64,000 nucleotides of DNA from Vibrio diabolicus (GTDB lineage: Bacteria > Pseudomonadota > Gammaproteobacteria > Enterobacterales > Vibrionaceae): the NCBI GenBank assembly GCA_001048675.1, contig CCKK01000020.1:1116001-1180000 (forward strand). Direction: 5' to 3'. The translations under genes were made by a program, and so were the position numbers. Positions 1-12,300 of the stretch are shown one piece after another. The notes under the pieces were generated by a model. That model did not search any database. It saw nothing but the letters and a program-made list of their open reading frames with translations, and was not told the origin of the DNA. How positions within the stretch are numbered: position 1 is the first letter of the stretch; the number at the start of each line of letters is the position of its first letter.

Positions 1-891
1 CGTTGGACGATCATCATCAGGGCTTAAACCAGGCCCACTACCATCATCAACAATGGTTGCAATCCCAGTTGCAGGTGTACTTTGTTCTTCTGTGTTGCCA
101 GAAAGCGTAAATGTTTCTGGACCTTCGAATATAGAGTCATTTATAGAATCGAGAGAAACCGTAAAACCATTTTCACCTAACGGGACCGACACAGTAAAAA
201 TACCGTTGTCATCGACTGAGATTTCTTCTGTTGTGCCATCGGAAAATGTTATGAGAACACTCTCGTTGACGTAGTCACTTCCGCTCTCGTCAGTAGATCC
301 ACCAGTTGCAGTCTGATCGAACAGCGAAAAAGTGATATTGATATTGTCTTCTGTTGGTTGGTTAAGTGTGACGTCGAAGGAAACCAGATCGCCCTCATTG
401 ACAGTTGGGCTAGAAATCTCTTGAACAATTACTGTTGCAGGAACTGATATTGCTGTTGGTTCTGGTGGTTGTATTTGGAAAATATCGAGTAGCGTCTCTA
501 CCTGAGTACTTGAAAATCCTGTTCCGTCAGTTCCCACTGTCTCAAAATTGGTACTGGCGAGTAATTCAGCACCTGTGCGATCTATAGCCCCCGTATTTTG
601 TGGGCTAGACCCGTTTCCTTCACCTGCAGCAGGATCAAACTCTTCACCCAGCTCAGTCGGGTCTTCCCCACTAGCAATTGCTTCAATTAACGCTGTGATA
701 TCATCAGTTACGTTTATCGAACTTCCTTGTGGTGTCACCTGCTCGATCACAAGCTCAGAAGTATCTGATACCTCATCAATTATTAACTCTCCTGGTTGAG
801 GTAGTTGTCCCTCTTCTAGGGTCCTAATTTCCCCATCCAGCCCGATAACCACGATGTTGCCCATCAATGAGCTCAAAGTTACTCGATCCAT
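1..891 (-). CDS. Giant LapA-like RTX adhesin, N-terminal part only (copy 1)
   Basis: This is the first 297 codons of a large adhesin gene that runs off the left edge of the window. The start is the ATG at 891-889, preceded by a good GAGG ribosome site. The opening residues MDRVTLSSLMGNIVVIGLDG match the start of the complete adhesin at 3314-14752 closely. They form a LapA-type retention module, which in that family plugs the outer-membrane pore and holds the adhesin on the cell. A PAAG motif at residues 87-90 is a candidate LapG protease site. After a linker comes a Calx-beta-like extender domain (about residues 140-290, with PTVNEGD and FEGPETF). The gene is divergent from a TolC-family gene and is presumably secreted by a type I system. 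The retention role is inferred from family knowledge. Confidence 0.85.
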   Translation of the reverse strand, partial: MDRVTLSSLMGNIVVIGLDGEIRTLEEGQLPQPGELIIDEVSDTSELVIEQVTPQGSSINVTDDITALIEAIASGEDPTELGEEFDPAAGEGNGSSPQNTGAIDRTGAELLASTNFETVGTDGTGFSSTQVETLLDIFQIQPPEPTAISVPATVIVQEISSPTVNEGDLVSFDVTLNQPTEDNINITFSLFDQTATGGSTDESGSDYVNESVLITFSDGTTEEISVDDNGIFTVSVPLGENGFTVSLDSINDSIFEGPETFTLSGNTEEQSTPATGIATIVDDGSGPGLSPDDDRPT

Positions 892-1292
892 ATCTACCTC
901 GCCCCACTTCAAACCAAGTCAAAAGTTTGTCACCCCTACATTTACGTCTATAGTTTAGTCAAAATCATCATATTTTCGTTGTATGTGTAGCTTGTAGGAC
1001 GTTTGATAACTCTAGGGGCAGAGTTACAAAAAAGCGCAGAGTGACACAGGCCGTGAAACGCTATGATATTAAGAATTCAAGCTTTTCTCCGAGCTAAACT
1101 TGCTATGTTGCTAAGCAACATTCGACATATGTGCTAAGGTTTTAAAAGGCGAAATCTTGGGTTTTTGAAACAAAAGCTTTGTTTTAACAGTAGGTTGATA
1201 AATCCCTTACTCAAGCACTGTTATTTATGATGTTTCGTCTCAGTTATGAGATGAAATAGCAAAAAGCAACACGAATTTTTAGGAGAAATACC
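892..1292. other. Divergent intergenic region between adhesin copy 1 and its TolC gene
   Basis: This is 401 bases of AT-rich DNA with no convincing gene. It must carry the promoters of both flanking genes, but I could not pick out clear -35/-10 pairs. A strong hairpin lies at 1233-1256: ten base pairs with one G-T pair and a GTTA loop. It sits about 37 bases before the GTG start of the TolC gene and has no T-run after it, so it is more likely a 5' UTR structure than a terminator. Confidence 0.5.
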
Positions 1293-2609
1293 GTGAAATG
1301 GAACCGACTAAATATTGCTTGCTGCTGTAGTTTAATAGTGTCTTTACCCGTTTTCGGTCAAACTTTAGAGCAAGCCGTGGCATTGACGTTAAAAAACAAT
1401 CCTGACATTAAGAGCGCATTTAACGAGTTCACCAGTCGAAAATACGTAAATGAAGCCTCTTCGGGCGCCTACTTACCTTCTATTGATTTAGATGCGGGCA
1501 TTGGTTACGAGGGATTAGACCCTTCTGACGAGGTGGGACGTGGGGATACAGATTACACTCGAAAGGAAGCTTCGGTAACACTAACTCAGCTCATATGGGA
1601 TGGCAGTGCAACCTTAAATGATATCGATCGTACCGCAGCCGATGCAGAGTCAGTTAGATTTCAACTTTTGGCCGATGCATCAGATAAAGCGCTTGAAGTC
1701 ACCAAAGTGTATTTAGACGCAGTAAAAGCTTACGAAATACTCAAGCTTTCTGAAAATAACTTGGCGGTTCACAAAGATATTTACGAAGACATTAAAAAAC
1801 GAGTCAACTCAGGTATCGGCTCTACCGCTGACTTAACACAGGTAGAAGCACGTTTGGCAAAAGCGCACGGTAATTTGGCAGCTGCTCAAAATAATTTGTA
1901 CGACTCTCACACTATGTTCACTCGTTTAGTGGGTCAAACCCCGCAAGGGTTGATCTTTCCAAGAGCGGATCAGAATTTCATTCCATACACCATTGATGAA
2001 GCGGTAGGTTTGGCATTTGAACTACACCCTGTCATTCAAGTCGCGCTCGCAGACGTAGACTCTGCTAAGTTTCAATACAAACAATCTAAAGGTGTTAATT
2101 ACCCAACCATTTCCATTGAAGCTTCACAAACATGGCGTGACGACGCTGATGGCTTAAAAGGCCGCAGTGATGAGACACTTGCCATGCTACGTCTACGCTA
2201 CAACCTATTTAATGGCGGCAGTGACGCTGCAAACTCAGAAAACTTCGCCTATCAGTTAAATAAAGCGAAAGACTTACGTGAAGGTGCTTATCGCAATGTT
2301 GAAGAAGGGTTAAGGCTTTCATGGAGCGCGCTGGATTTGACCCTACAGCAAAAAGAGTTCCTGTCAGATCATGTAGACTCGGCATCTGAAACCGTTATTG
2401 CGTATGAAAAACAATATCGCATTGGTAAGCGAACGCTGCTTGATCTATTGAATACTGAAAACGAACTCTTTGAGGCACGTAAAGACTACTTAGATTCTAA
2501 ATACGCAGAGCAGTACGCCAAATATCGAGTGATGAACGCAACAGGTCAACTGTTGAGTGCATTAAGGGTTGAAATGCCTAAAGAATGGCTAGAAGAAGTG
2601 GAGTATTAA
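1293..2609 (+). CDS. TolC-family outer-membrane channel of type I secretion (copy 1)
   Basis: This 438-residue protein has a signal peptide ending near VFG-QT, followed by two outer-membrane efflux (OEP) repeats of long helices. It resembles the LapE/AggA class, which forms the outer-membrane duct for secretion and anchoring of LapA-type adhesins. The start is GTG (reads MKWNRL), fixed by AGGAGA at 1281-1286. It is divergent from the partial adhesin at 1-891 and is followed after 2 bases by an OmpA-family lipoprotein. The protein at 15153-16463 is a close paralogue, with many stretches identical through the central helices (such as STADLTQVEARLAKAHGNL). The family assignment is firm; the pairing with the adjacent adhesin is inferred from position. 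Confidence 0.9.
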   Translation: MKWNRLNIACCCSLIVSLPVFGQTLEQAVALTLKNNPDIKSAFNEFTSRKYVNEASSGAYLPSIDLDAGIGYEGLDPSDEVGRGDTDYTRKEASVTLTQLIWDGSATLNDIDRTAADAESVRFQLLADASDKALEVTKVYLDAVKAYEILKLSENNLAVHKDIYEDIKKRVNSGIGSTADLTQVEARLAKAHGNLAAAQNNLYDSHTMFTRLVGQTPQGLIFPRADQNFIPYTIDEAVGLAFELHPVIQVALADVDSAKFQYKQSKGVNYPTISIEASQTWRDDADGLKGRSDETLAMLRLRYNLFNGGSDAANSENFAYQLNKAKDLREGAYRNVEEGLRLSWSALDLTLQQKEFLSDHVDSASETVIAYEKQYRIGKRTLLDLLNTENELFEARKDYLDSKYAEQYAKYRVMNATGQLLSALRVEMPKEWLEEVEY

Positions 2610-2611
2610 TT

Positions 2612-3226
2612 ATGAAATACATAACTCTTATTGCACTCTCATTGATGATTTCGGCATGCAGTTCATCCGATAAAGGCGATGAATATGATTATATTGATAC
2701 GCCAATTGCCGATCAGTGGGCAGATCATCTTGATGATGATTCTGATGGAGTCATTAATGAGCGCGATTTATGTCCGGGTACTCCTTTAGGTTCCGAGATT
2801 GATAACGATGGCTGCGGTTCGTATGTCGACTCCTCGCAAGAAATGCAAATTCGAGTTCTGTTCGCGAATGATTCCGATGTGATCAATCCTATCTTTACGG
2901 AGCAAATTCGAGAACTATCCGACTTCTTGAAGGAGTATCCAAATACATCGATAGAGATTCAGGGCTATGCCAGTCGTACTGGTACTGCAGAACACAATCT
3001 TGACTTATCTAAACGCCGCGCTGAGAACGTTAGAAAAGAACTCATGATGAATGGTATTAGTGGAGATAGAGTCACCATTGTCGGCTATGGAGACACGGTA
3101 CTTGCAACACAAGGCACCGACCAAGTGAGTCATGCGTTGAACCGTCGAGTCACCGCAACGGTGATTGGCCACAAAGGTGAGGTGAAGAAAGAGTGGACCG
3201 TTTTCACGACACTTCCTAAGAGCTAA
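2612..3226 (+). CDS. OmpA-family lipoprotein with calcium-binding TSP3-like motif (copy 1)
   Basis: The start is the ATG at 2612, two bases after the TolC stop; a longer upstream reading would put codons in front of the signal sequence. Residues 1-16 form a lipoprotein signal with lipobox ISAC. Next comes an Asp-rich thrombospondin type 3-like stretch (DDDSDGVINERDLCPGTP), which in related proteins binds calcium, and then a C-terminal OmpA/MotB peptidoglycan-binding domain (GYASRTGTAEHNLDLSKRRA). It probably ties the TolC channel or the adhesin complex to peptidoglycan. A paralogue lies at 16466-17080, but that one has no lipobox cysteine. Confidence 0.88.
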   Translation: MKYITLIALSLMISACSSSDKGDEYDYIDTPIADQWADHLDDDSDGVINERDLCPGTPLGSEIDNDGCGSYVDSSQEMQIRVLFANDSDVINPIFTEQIRELSDFLKEYPNTSIEIQGYASRTGTAEHNLDLSKRRAENVRKELMMNGISGDRVTIVGYGDTVLATQGTDQVSHALNRRVTATVIGHKGEVKKEWTVFTTLPKS

Positions 3227-3252
3227 CATCGCGATGAACTGAGTTTAAAAGT

Positions 3253-3283
3253 AAAAGGTCTAGCAAAATGCTAGACCTTTTTT
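3253..3283. terminator. Bidirectional rho-independent terminator
   Basis: A 13-bp perfect stem pairs 3253-3265 with 3269-3281 around a 3-base AAA loop, with A-run and T-run flanks. It lies between the convergent ends of the OmpA-family gene (3226) and the large adhesin (3314), so it can serve both strands. Confidence 0.9.
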
Positions 3284-3313
3284 GATTTTCAATTTCACCT
3301 GTGGCTAGACATG

Positions 3314-6300
3314 CTACATGTCTTTGTATTGCGCTTCTAAACTTGCAATCAGACTTTGAGTCACATCATCGACACTTGCACCATCAAAATGGATGTCCAA
3401 TGTCGAGCCACCTTTCGTAATACTCAAGTTCGCTTCCGAGCCGCCATCTGGTGCCACTTCTACGTGATACTCTCCGACATCACCAGTATGATCACCGGAC
3501 TGAAGATCAGTAAGAAGCTCTCCAATTTCATCTTTAGATAAGTCATCAAACAGATCGGAGAAGTCTAACGTATCCTCATCTTTGTTGAAATCAGTAATGG
3601 TATCAACCTCGTTGGTCACTTCACTCCACTTAAAGATGTCAGAGCCCTCATCTCCCGTTAAGATATCATTACCTAAACCACCAATCAGAATGTCATCACC
3701 TTCACCGCCAACGAGTATGTCGTTACCACCCTGACCAAACAGTAAATCGTTGCCGGCACCACCAGACAAGTTATCCGACTTATCACCTTGGTGAGATTGG
3801 TTGAATTCCTCTAAGTTATTTTTAACGTATTCATGAATGTCTTCACCATCAATGGTAGAAACATCTTGACCCGTTTGCTGTGCCACATGTGATTGAATTG
3901 CACTCAAACCTTGCTCATTACCGCCAAATTCAATTAAATCACCCAGCAAGATATCGTCACCTTCTCCACCCTGAATAGTGTCTGAGCCTTGCTTCAGGGG
4001 CACATCTTGACCCAATATCGTTTCAGCAAGTTTAGTAACATCGATATCTGACTCTACCACACCATCAGTGTCATACTGCTTAAGTGTCTGTTCATCAACA
4101 CCACTACCAAGACCTATCGACTCTACTGAAGACAATGCTGCTAACACTTGATACATATGTTGAGCTTGTGTTGAGCTGCCACCTTCATCGTAGTAACGGA
4201 TAGAACCATTATATCTGTCGATATCACCAAGGGTTCTGCCTGTTAGCGGTGAATATACTTGACCGTAACTATCTATAATGACGTCACCTTTGTAGGTAAC
4301 CGTCTGTCCGTATGAATAACTACTGTTACTAACTATATCTTGCAGGGTAACAAGCTTGCCAGAATCATCGACATCCAAAATCACTTTCGAGAATTCATTC
4401 GACGCTAAATGATAGAGATTCGTTGCTCTATTTGGTTGACCATCAGTAACAAAGTACGTGATATTTTGGCCATTAGGGTTAGGTTGACTGCTAAACCATT
4501 CAACAGCTGACTGTAAACCCGCCTCATAGTTTGTGCCGCCGTCACCCTCATCACCTATAGCACTATTCAGTTCTTTTACAAACTCATCTCTTGCTGTTGG
4601 AGAACTCAAGTCAACGGAAATAACTGCTGACGCACTTGAAGCAAACTCACTGAGGTGAATATTCACTGTTCCAGGCTTCTCACCCTGATTTGCAGCGCTT
4701 AACAGTTCATCAAACACATCTAGCACTTCTTGCTTCGCAGTTCCTACCCAATTACCCATGCTCCCCGAAGTATCCAAAACAAAGGCGATGTTGTAGTCCT
4801 GACCGGCAATGATCTCCAACCCTTGGACATCGCCAACAATAATATCGTGATCGTCACTGCCCGTTATCTGATCGTTCCCATGTGAACCCGAATCTAGAAC
4901 ATAGTCACGAGCTGTAAGCGCAACAGACTCTGTTGTTGAAGCAGCATCATTATTTGCTTCTTCAACCGACGTCGCGGTAACGCTTAGTGGGAACTCTAGA
5001 CTACCTTTATAATCAAACGGCACTCTGATATCTAAAGAGACCTTACCGTTAGCATCCAGGGTGACAAGGTAATTACCGTTTGCGTCCTGATTAACGGCAT
5101 GTCCATCGATATACAGCTCTACACCATCCGGCAAACCTTCCACAAAAACAGTTTGCGCCAAGCTTTCACTTCCATCGACATCAACCAAATCAACGTTAAT
5201 ATCAACGGGAATCCAACGCTCTTGAAGCACTTCATAGGTGCCGTCGGGCTTCAATTCAACGACTTTGTCAGCAAAAACAATTCGTTCAATTTCATATAAG
5301 TGATCACCACGATCATCACTACCTGTGTGGTCGTTTACCGAATCGATAGAACGATTATCTAGCAAAATCCAATATGGGACTTGACCTCCATGATCGTCTT
5401 TGAAGGTCATTTTGTAGTCACTGAAGTTTCCAGTTAAGTAAACCGTATCTTGGCCATCATAATCTGTAATAGTGGACGCATCATCACCATAGAAAGAATC
5501 GTTATTACCACCGCCAATAAATACGTCATCACCGCCGCCACCATAGAAGGTGTCATTGTAATCAGTCCCAACGAATAAGCTATCGGTATCACTTCTGTCG
5601 TTGTTGTCTCCTAGCATCACTCCGGCGTATGAGTGATTTTTTTGCACGACATCATCCAAACCAAGATCAGCAGCGACGAGTTCATTCTCTGTAGGCGTTT
5701 TATCTATCGCAGAAGTGGCTAAGTTGTGATTAGGATCAACAGCATCTCTTTTTACTAACTCTCCAACATTAATCGTGATCGCAGGGGCATCTGCAACTGC
5801 GACAACGTTGATATCAAGCGTATTTGTTGCGCCAGTATTTGTGGTGTAATTAATTAATGGAACATCACCTGACCAGTGCTCGGTAGGTTCAAATACGTAA
5901 CTACCATCTTGGTTTACTAATAAAGTGCCACTGGTCAAAGATACGTTTTCACCTACCGCATAGTCAGTGCCATTAATAGTAATGTGATCAACCATCAGAA
6001 GGTTGTCGTCATCAGAGTCATTACGCAATACGTTACCCTGTAGCGAACTATCTTCGTTGGTCTTCCCAATATCACTTTCCGTTTCCGTCGGTAAGTTCTC
6101 ATGTACTACAACATTGATCGCCAAGTTAGATTCTGCTGAATCACCATTCGCGCGTTCTGTACTCGTTGCCTTCAAATTGATTATGAAGTCATCATGGGAG
6201 CCTGCTGGTGGAGTCACAGTAAGTGTATCTAATGCCCAACTTGTCACGTCCAGTTCTTCATCAATGGTTGCTACAGTAATAGAACTGTTTCCATCTGAAA

Positions 6301-9300
6301 GGATCGCACCTACAGGTAAGCCAGTTAGCGTGACTTTAAGTGATTCAGAGCCATCTGTATCGTTTAAGCTTGCTTTAATTTCAGAGAGCGGTATCGCTGT
6401 ATCTTGTAACCCTTCGTTCAGCTGATATGTTTCGTAAAACGCAACACCATTAACTTCTTGTAGTTCAGACGTTCTGATATCAGTTGCTTCTAGTGCACTT
6501 TCATCACTAACTACGTAAAGACTACTATTGCTCAGATTGACAGGCGCTTGTCCATTAATGGATACATCCACATTAAAGTTACCCGGACCACTTTGGTTAT
6601 GGTGATAGATTTCAATTGGATAAAAGCCAGATACCGAAGGAGTAAAGCTAGCACCCTTAATATCACCACTGTCGCTACCCCAACGAGCTTGATCAAGTAA
6701 CGTACCACCCAACTTGATAGCAAGGCTATCATCGGCTTGACCGACAAAGTCGTAACTCGAGCCAGCTTCGAGATAAACAAGAGATGTGACTAGAACGGCC
6801 TCATTTGCCAAGGTTGCATGAGTCCCTAAATCTTCCACATTTGCCCAACTCAATCGAGTACCATCGGCTTCATCAAGAGCGTTGATCGCTGAGATTAGAG
6901 TCTCTCCATTGACCCCCATACCATCACTAGAACCAACTTGAACATTACTCCATGTCGTAACGTTAAACTCTTGTTGGGGTAATGAGTTCTCGTGCGTCAC
7001 TGCGATTAAGTTCGGTTTATCAGCGATAGGGTTTACGTCTATTGTTAGTGTTGACTCTTGACCGGTACTCTGTCCATCTGTTGGTTTAAAGCCAATTTGA
7101 GCGTAACTAGACTCCTGGTCTCCGACTTGATTTCCGCCGAAACTGTCACTGCCAGACTCATTTAATTCAGGTACAAAACGAACACTGTTTTCATCAAAGA
7201 GCGATTTATCAAGCACTTGACCGATTTGGACAGACTGCCAATCGCCTTGCGAATCTTTATACTCTAATGACCCATCGCTAGGAAGCGTTGTGATTTGGAC
7301 GGAGAGCTCTGATACGTTAGAGTCCACATCGCTAATACCGAATGATGACCAATCAAGCATCACTTGGATATCTTCACTCATCTCAACCGCGGAAGGCGAA
7401 GATTCAGGTGCATCATTCACATTTACCAGAGAAACATTGACCTCGGCAGTATCAATCCCGCCAGTTCCATCGATAACCTCAACCTGAAGCGTATAATCGC
7501 CCAAGTCAACATCATCGATTGTCTTGTTCAATGAAATCTCTCCGCTTGTCGGGTCGATATCAAAAATACCATTAGTGGTCGAGCCATCTGCAAAGCGGTA
7601 TACAAGCACATCATTATCGTGATCTTCAGCAACGACCGTACCAATAACGGACCCACTCACCGTGTTTTCGTTAACTGACCCGAAGTCGTAAACATCATCA
7701 TTTGGTTTGTCACCAGCACTATCGCCGCCAGAAATAAACTCTGGAGCGTGCTGAGCATCTATAATAGAGACTGTTGCTTCATTCGAGTCACTTGCAAGCG
7801 TCGAATCTGCACCAACCGTATCAATTAGAGTCACAGTTAGGTTTTCAAGATCTTCGTAAATACCATCATCGAGAGTTTTTATATCAATCAGCGCCGACGT
7901 TTTACCCGCTGGAATCGTGACTGTGTACGTACTTGGAGCAATATAATCTTTGTCATCAACATTCCCGCCGATTGTGAATGTTACCAGTACATCTTCATCT
8001 GCTTTTTGGTCAATGTTGACGATAAATTTTGCATCACTACCTTCATCAACTGAGGATTGATCTGAGCTAATAGTCACTTTCGGTGCACTTTGGGCATCAA
8101 CGATCACAACACTTGCGCTGTTATTTGAAGCAATGCTCGCATCAGCGCCATCCACCTCTTTAATGGTTACTGTGAAAGATTCTGCGCCCTCATAAATACC
8201 ATCGGTGAGCGTCAGTAAGTCAAGAGCAGCTGAAGATTGACCCGCAGGAACTTCAACACTAAGAACGCCAACAAAATCTTTTCCATCTTGGGCCACGCCA
8301 CTATATTCGACATGAACCGTAACGCTCTCATCTGCAACTTTATCAAGTGTCAGCGTAAAGCCTGCCGTTTCACCTTCATTTACGCTGTTTTGATCGGCAC
8401 TAATACTAACTAAAGGTGCAGGATCAGAATCCACAATATTTGCGTTACCAGTTGCAATACCATTACTGGTGACACTACCGATTTCCGTAACCGTCAGACC
8501 AAAGCTCTCATCACCTTCATGGACATTATCTAGTTTGGTCGAGACTGCGACTTTAATTTCAGCGACACCTGGAGGTATAGTAACGTCTCCATTAGGCGCT
8601 ATATCTAATGTTTGAGTTTGACCATGAGTATCCACATAGGTCACTACCATAGTGCCTAGATCAACATCTTCCGCAGTATAGCTATCATTTGTTGTTGACT
8701 TCAGATTGACGACAACGGCCTCTTGAACAGGGTTAGAGAGTAAAACGGTAAATATTGCGTCAGTTCCTTCAATGACATCGCCGGCATCTACTACGCTAAG
8801 TTCTGAACTATCATTATCAAGAACTGTTGCCGTCCCCGTTTCACCGCCGAGCTCAAGAACGATCGTTTCGCTGCTTTCCACAACCAAGTCATCAGTAGTC
8901 GGAATCGATATTTCGAAGCTACTTATACCTGCAGGAACAATCAAGTAACCACCTAAGAAAACAACACCATTTGTGTAGGTTGCATTTGATAGATTTAAGT
9001 CATTCTTATCAACTGAAGAACCTTGAGCAAGCATATCAACTTGGTACTTAACAGCAGTACTGGTGACTTCATCTAGAACAACCGAAAACGTGACATTGTC
9101 ACCCTCAGTCACGCTATCACCGACCACAGACAGACTTGGCCCATTTTCAGCAACATTACCATCTAGCATTTCATTAACGATATTGACTGTAGATGGATCG
9201 CTAACGCCAATTTCAGAGTCGACGGCCACATATCCAAAGCTGTCCTCTGCAGGAACACCTTCTACATAACGTAACTCCCAGTTACCTTCATTTTTCGTAG

Positions 9301-12300
9301 AAAAATCTAACTGAGTAATGACCGAACCTTCAGGAAGAGCTAGATCTTTCCCATAACCAACGCTTGTTTCTTGGAATAGCATGAAGTTGCCTTCAGGCTT
9401 CAAAAACTCGAACGTTTGAGTCTGTTGGACATTATTTGAATCTAAGTATGTAACCGTAATAAGCGCTGCGTTGTCATCACCGTAATCAAACAATCCACCT
9501 AGTCCATCTAGTCCAAGGTTTACGCTGCCCACAGGGTTATTAGACAAATCGATCGTAATCGTTTCACCCTTCTCAATACCCTGCCCATCATTGTCAGCGA
9601 TACCATTGCCGATATGTGACACCTGGCGGTTGTACTGTGCAAGCTCACCGCTATCAGAAGAAATGGTGATAGAGGCTCCATTTGCTAAATGCTCAGTACG
9701 TGAATTTGATGGACCACCATCCTCACTTAATCCCCAGTTATTGAAATCTGTTGTAGATTCCGAGCCATTAGGCGTATTTGGACGATCTTTGATACCTAAT
9801 AAGAAGCCAACATTATCAGCTTCATAGTAAAGACTGTCTTTGTCATAAAGCGTATCGCTTACTTCTTTAATTTCGTGCAACTCACCATCACTATCTTTAA
9901 AGAACAACGTACCTGAGGTTGGCAGTTCAGTAATTCGGACATGTAGATCGTTGTCTTTTAAGTCGTCTTCAACATCCGCGATATGATCTTGAGAGTCACC
10001 GCTACCCAGAGGTTTCGTATCGGTATCAAACACAACGTGCGTAAGCTGATCATCGGCCACATGCGTAAAGTCTTCACTGTCAGGTTTGTCGTTTACTGGC
10101 GTGACATCAACTTTAACAATGGTGGATTCACTGACACCACCGGAGGTGACGATATAGGTGAAAGTATCTTCACCATGATAGTTGTCGTTTGGCGCGTAAG
10201 TTACGCTACCGTCAGGATTGACCGAGACCGTGCCGTTAGCTGGGCCTTTATTGGTATCAAGCGACACTACTTTATCGTCGCCGTCAAACGTGTCGTTACC
10301 TAAGACGTTAATGATGGTTGGCGTGTCTTCCACGACCGTCGCGCTGTCTGCCACGATGTCCGCCACAGGCGCTACCGTGAAGTCCACCGTTTGACTGACG
10401 CTTTCACCGCTTGGGTCTTTAGCTGTGAACGTAATTGTCTCTTTGCCATTCCAATCCGCAGTCGGAGTGATGGTGGCAACGCCATTCACAATAGAAATTT
10501 GGATGTTGTTATTGCCAGAGACTGAGAATTCTAGCGAGGAATCAGTATCTTTGAATACTTCATTCAAGTCGAGCGTGTATGCATCGAAATCTTCCGATAA
10601 CACTTGATCTGTAATGACATTATCAACTGTTGGCGCATCGTTAACACGATTCACAACCAAGCTATCACTGTCGCTAGCCGTTGGATTAACACCATCCGAC
10701 ACTGACGCGCTGATAGTCAGGTCTCTAAGGTCGAGTTCATCGTTGTTAACCGCGTCAACACCCTCTTGAGTTAGCTTGACTTCATTGCCAACCAACACGA
10801 AGTAGCCGTTTGAGTTGTTTTCTAGAGAAATGGTTAATTGGTCTTCTGGCGTATCAGTATCACGAACCGTTAAGGTTGCGACTACCGTATCAGTGCTCAC
10901 TGCGTCTTCAGTGATGCTTTCTACGGCATCAACCTTGATAGTTGGCGCATCGTTCACTGGATTAACGGTAACGGTCACCTTCGCTTCATCGGTCAATTGA
11001 CCGTCCGTTACGATATAGGTGATTTCAGCGTCACCATTGAAGTTTTCTGCCGGTGTGAAGACGAGTTTTCCATCCACCACTTCAACCGCACCCTGCTCTT
11101 TAGGTACAGAGGCTGATTCAATACTCAGCTTATCGCCATCCACATCATTGTCGTTTGTCAGAACATCGATAGTAACTGCGGTGTCTTCTTGTGTCGTAGC
11201 GATGTCATCTTTCGCCACAGGCGCATCGTTGACCGGTGTCACATCGACGTTCACCGTAGTGGACTCACTGACACCCCCAGACGTAACGATGTAGGTGAAG
11301 CTGTCTAAACCGTAGTAGTTGTCGTTCGGCGTGTAAGTCACGCTGCCGTCAGGGTTGACCGAGACCGTGCCGTTGGCTGGACCGTTGTTGGTATCCAGCG
11401 ACACCACTTTGTCGTCGCCTTCGAACGTGTCGTTACCTAAAACTTTAATGATGGTTGGCGTGTCTTCCACAACCGTCGCTTTATCAGCCTCAATGTCCGC
11501 CACAGGCGCTACTGTGAAGTTCACCGTTTGGCTGACGCTTTCACCGCTTGGATCGGTGGCAGTAAAGGTTAGGATTTCTGAGCCGTTCCAGTCTGCCGTT
11601 GGAGTGAACGTAGCAATGCCATTGACGATCGCCACTTGGATGTTGCTGTTGCCAGAGACGCTAAACGTTAACTCGCCATCAACGTTATCCACATCGCTGA
11701 AAGCGGTATTTAGATCGATGGTGTATGGCGTAAAGTCTTCCGCCAAAGTTTGGTCTGCGATGTTGCTTTCAACTACAGGCGTGTCGTTCACCGCATTTAC
11801 TGTAACGGTCACCTTCGCTTCGTCGGTCAATTCACCGTCCGTAACGATGTAGGTGATTTCAGCGTCGCCATTGAAGTTCTCGGCCGGAGTGAAAACAAGT
11901 TTGCCATTCACCACTTCAACCGTACCCTGCTCTTTAGGTACAGAGGCTGATTCAATACTCAGCTTATCGCCATCCACATCATTGTCGTTTGTCAGAACAT
12001 CAATAGTAACTGCGGTGTCTTCTTGTGTCGTAGCGATGTCATCTTTCGCCACAGGCGCATCGTTGACCGGTGTCACATCGACGTTCACCGTGGTGGACTC
12101 ACTGACGCCCCCAGATGTGACGATGTAGGTGAAACTGTCTGTACCGTGGTAGTTGTCGTTTGGCGTGTAGGTTACGCTGCCATCCGGGTTGACCGAGACC
12201 GTGCCGTTAGCTGGACCGTTATTGGTATCCAGCGACACCACTTTATCGTCGCCTTCAAACGTATCGTTATCTAAGACCTTGATGATGGTTGGCGTGTCTT

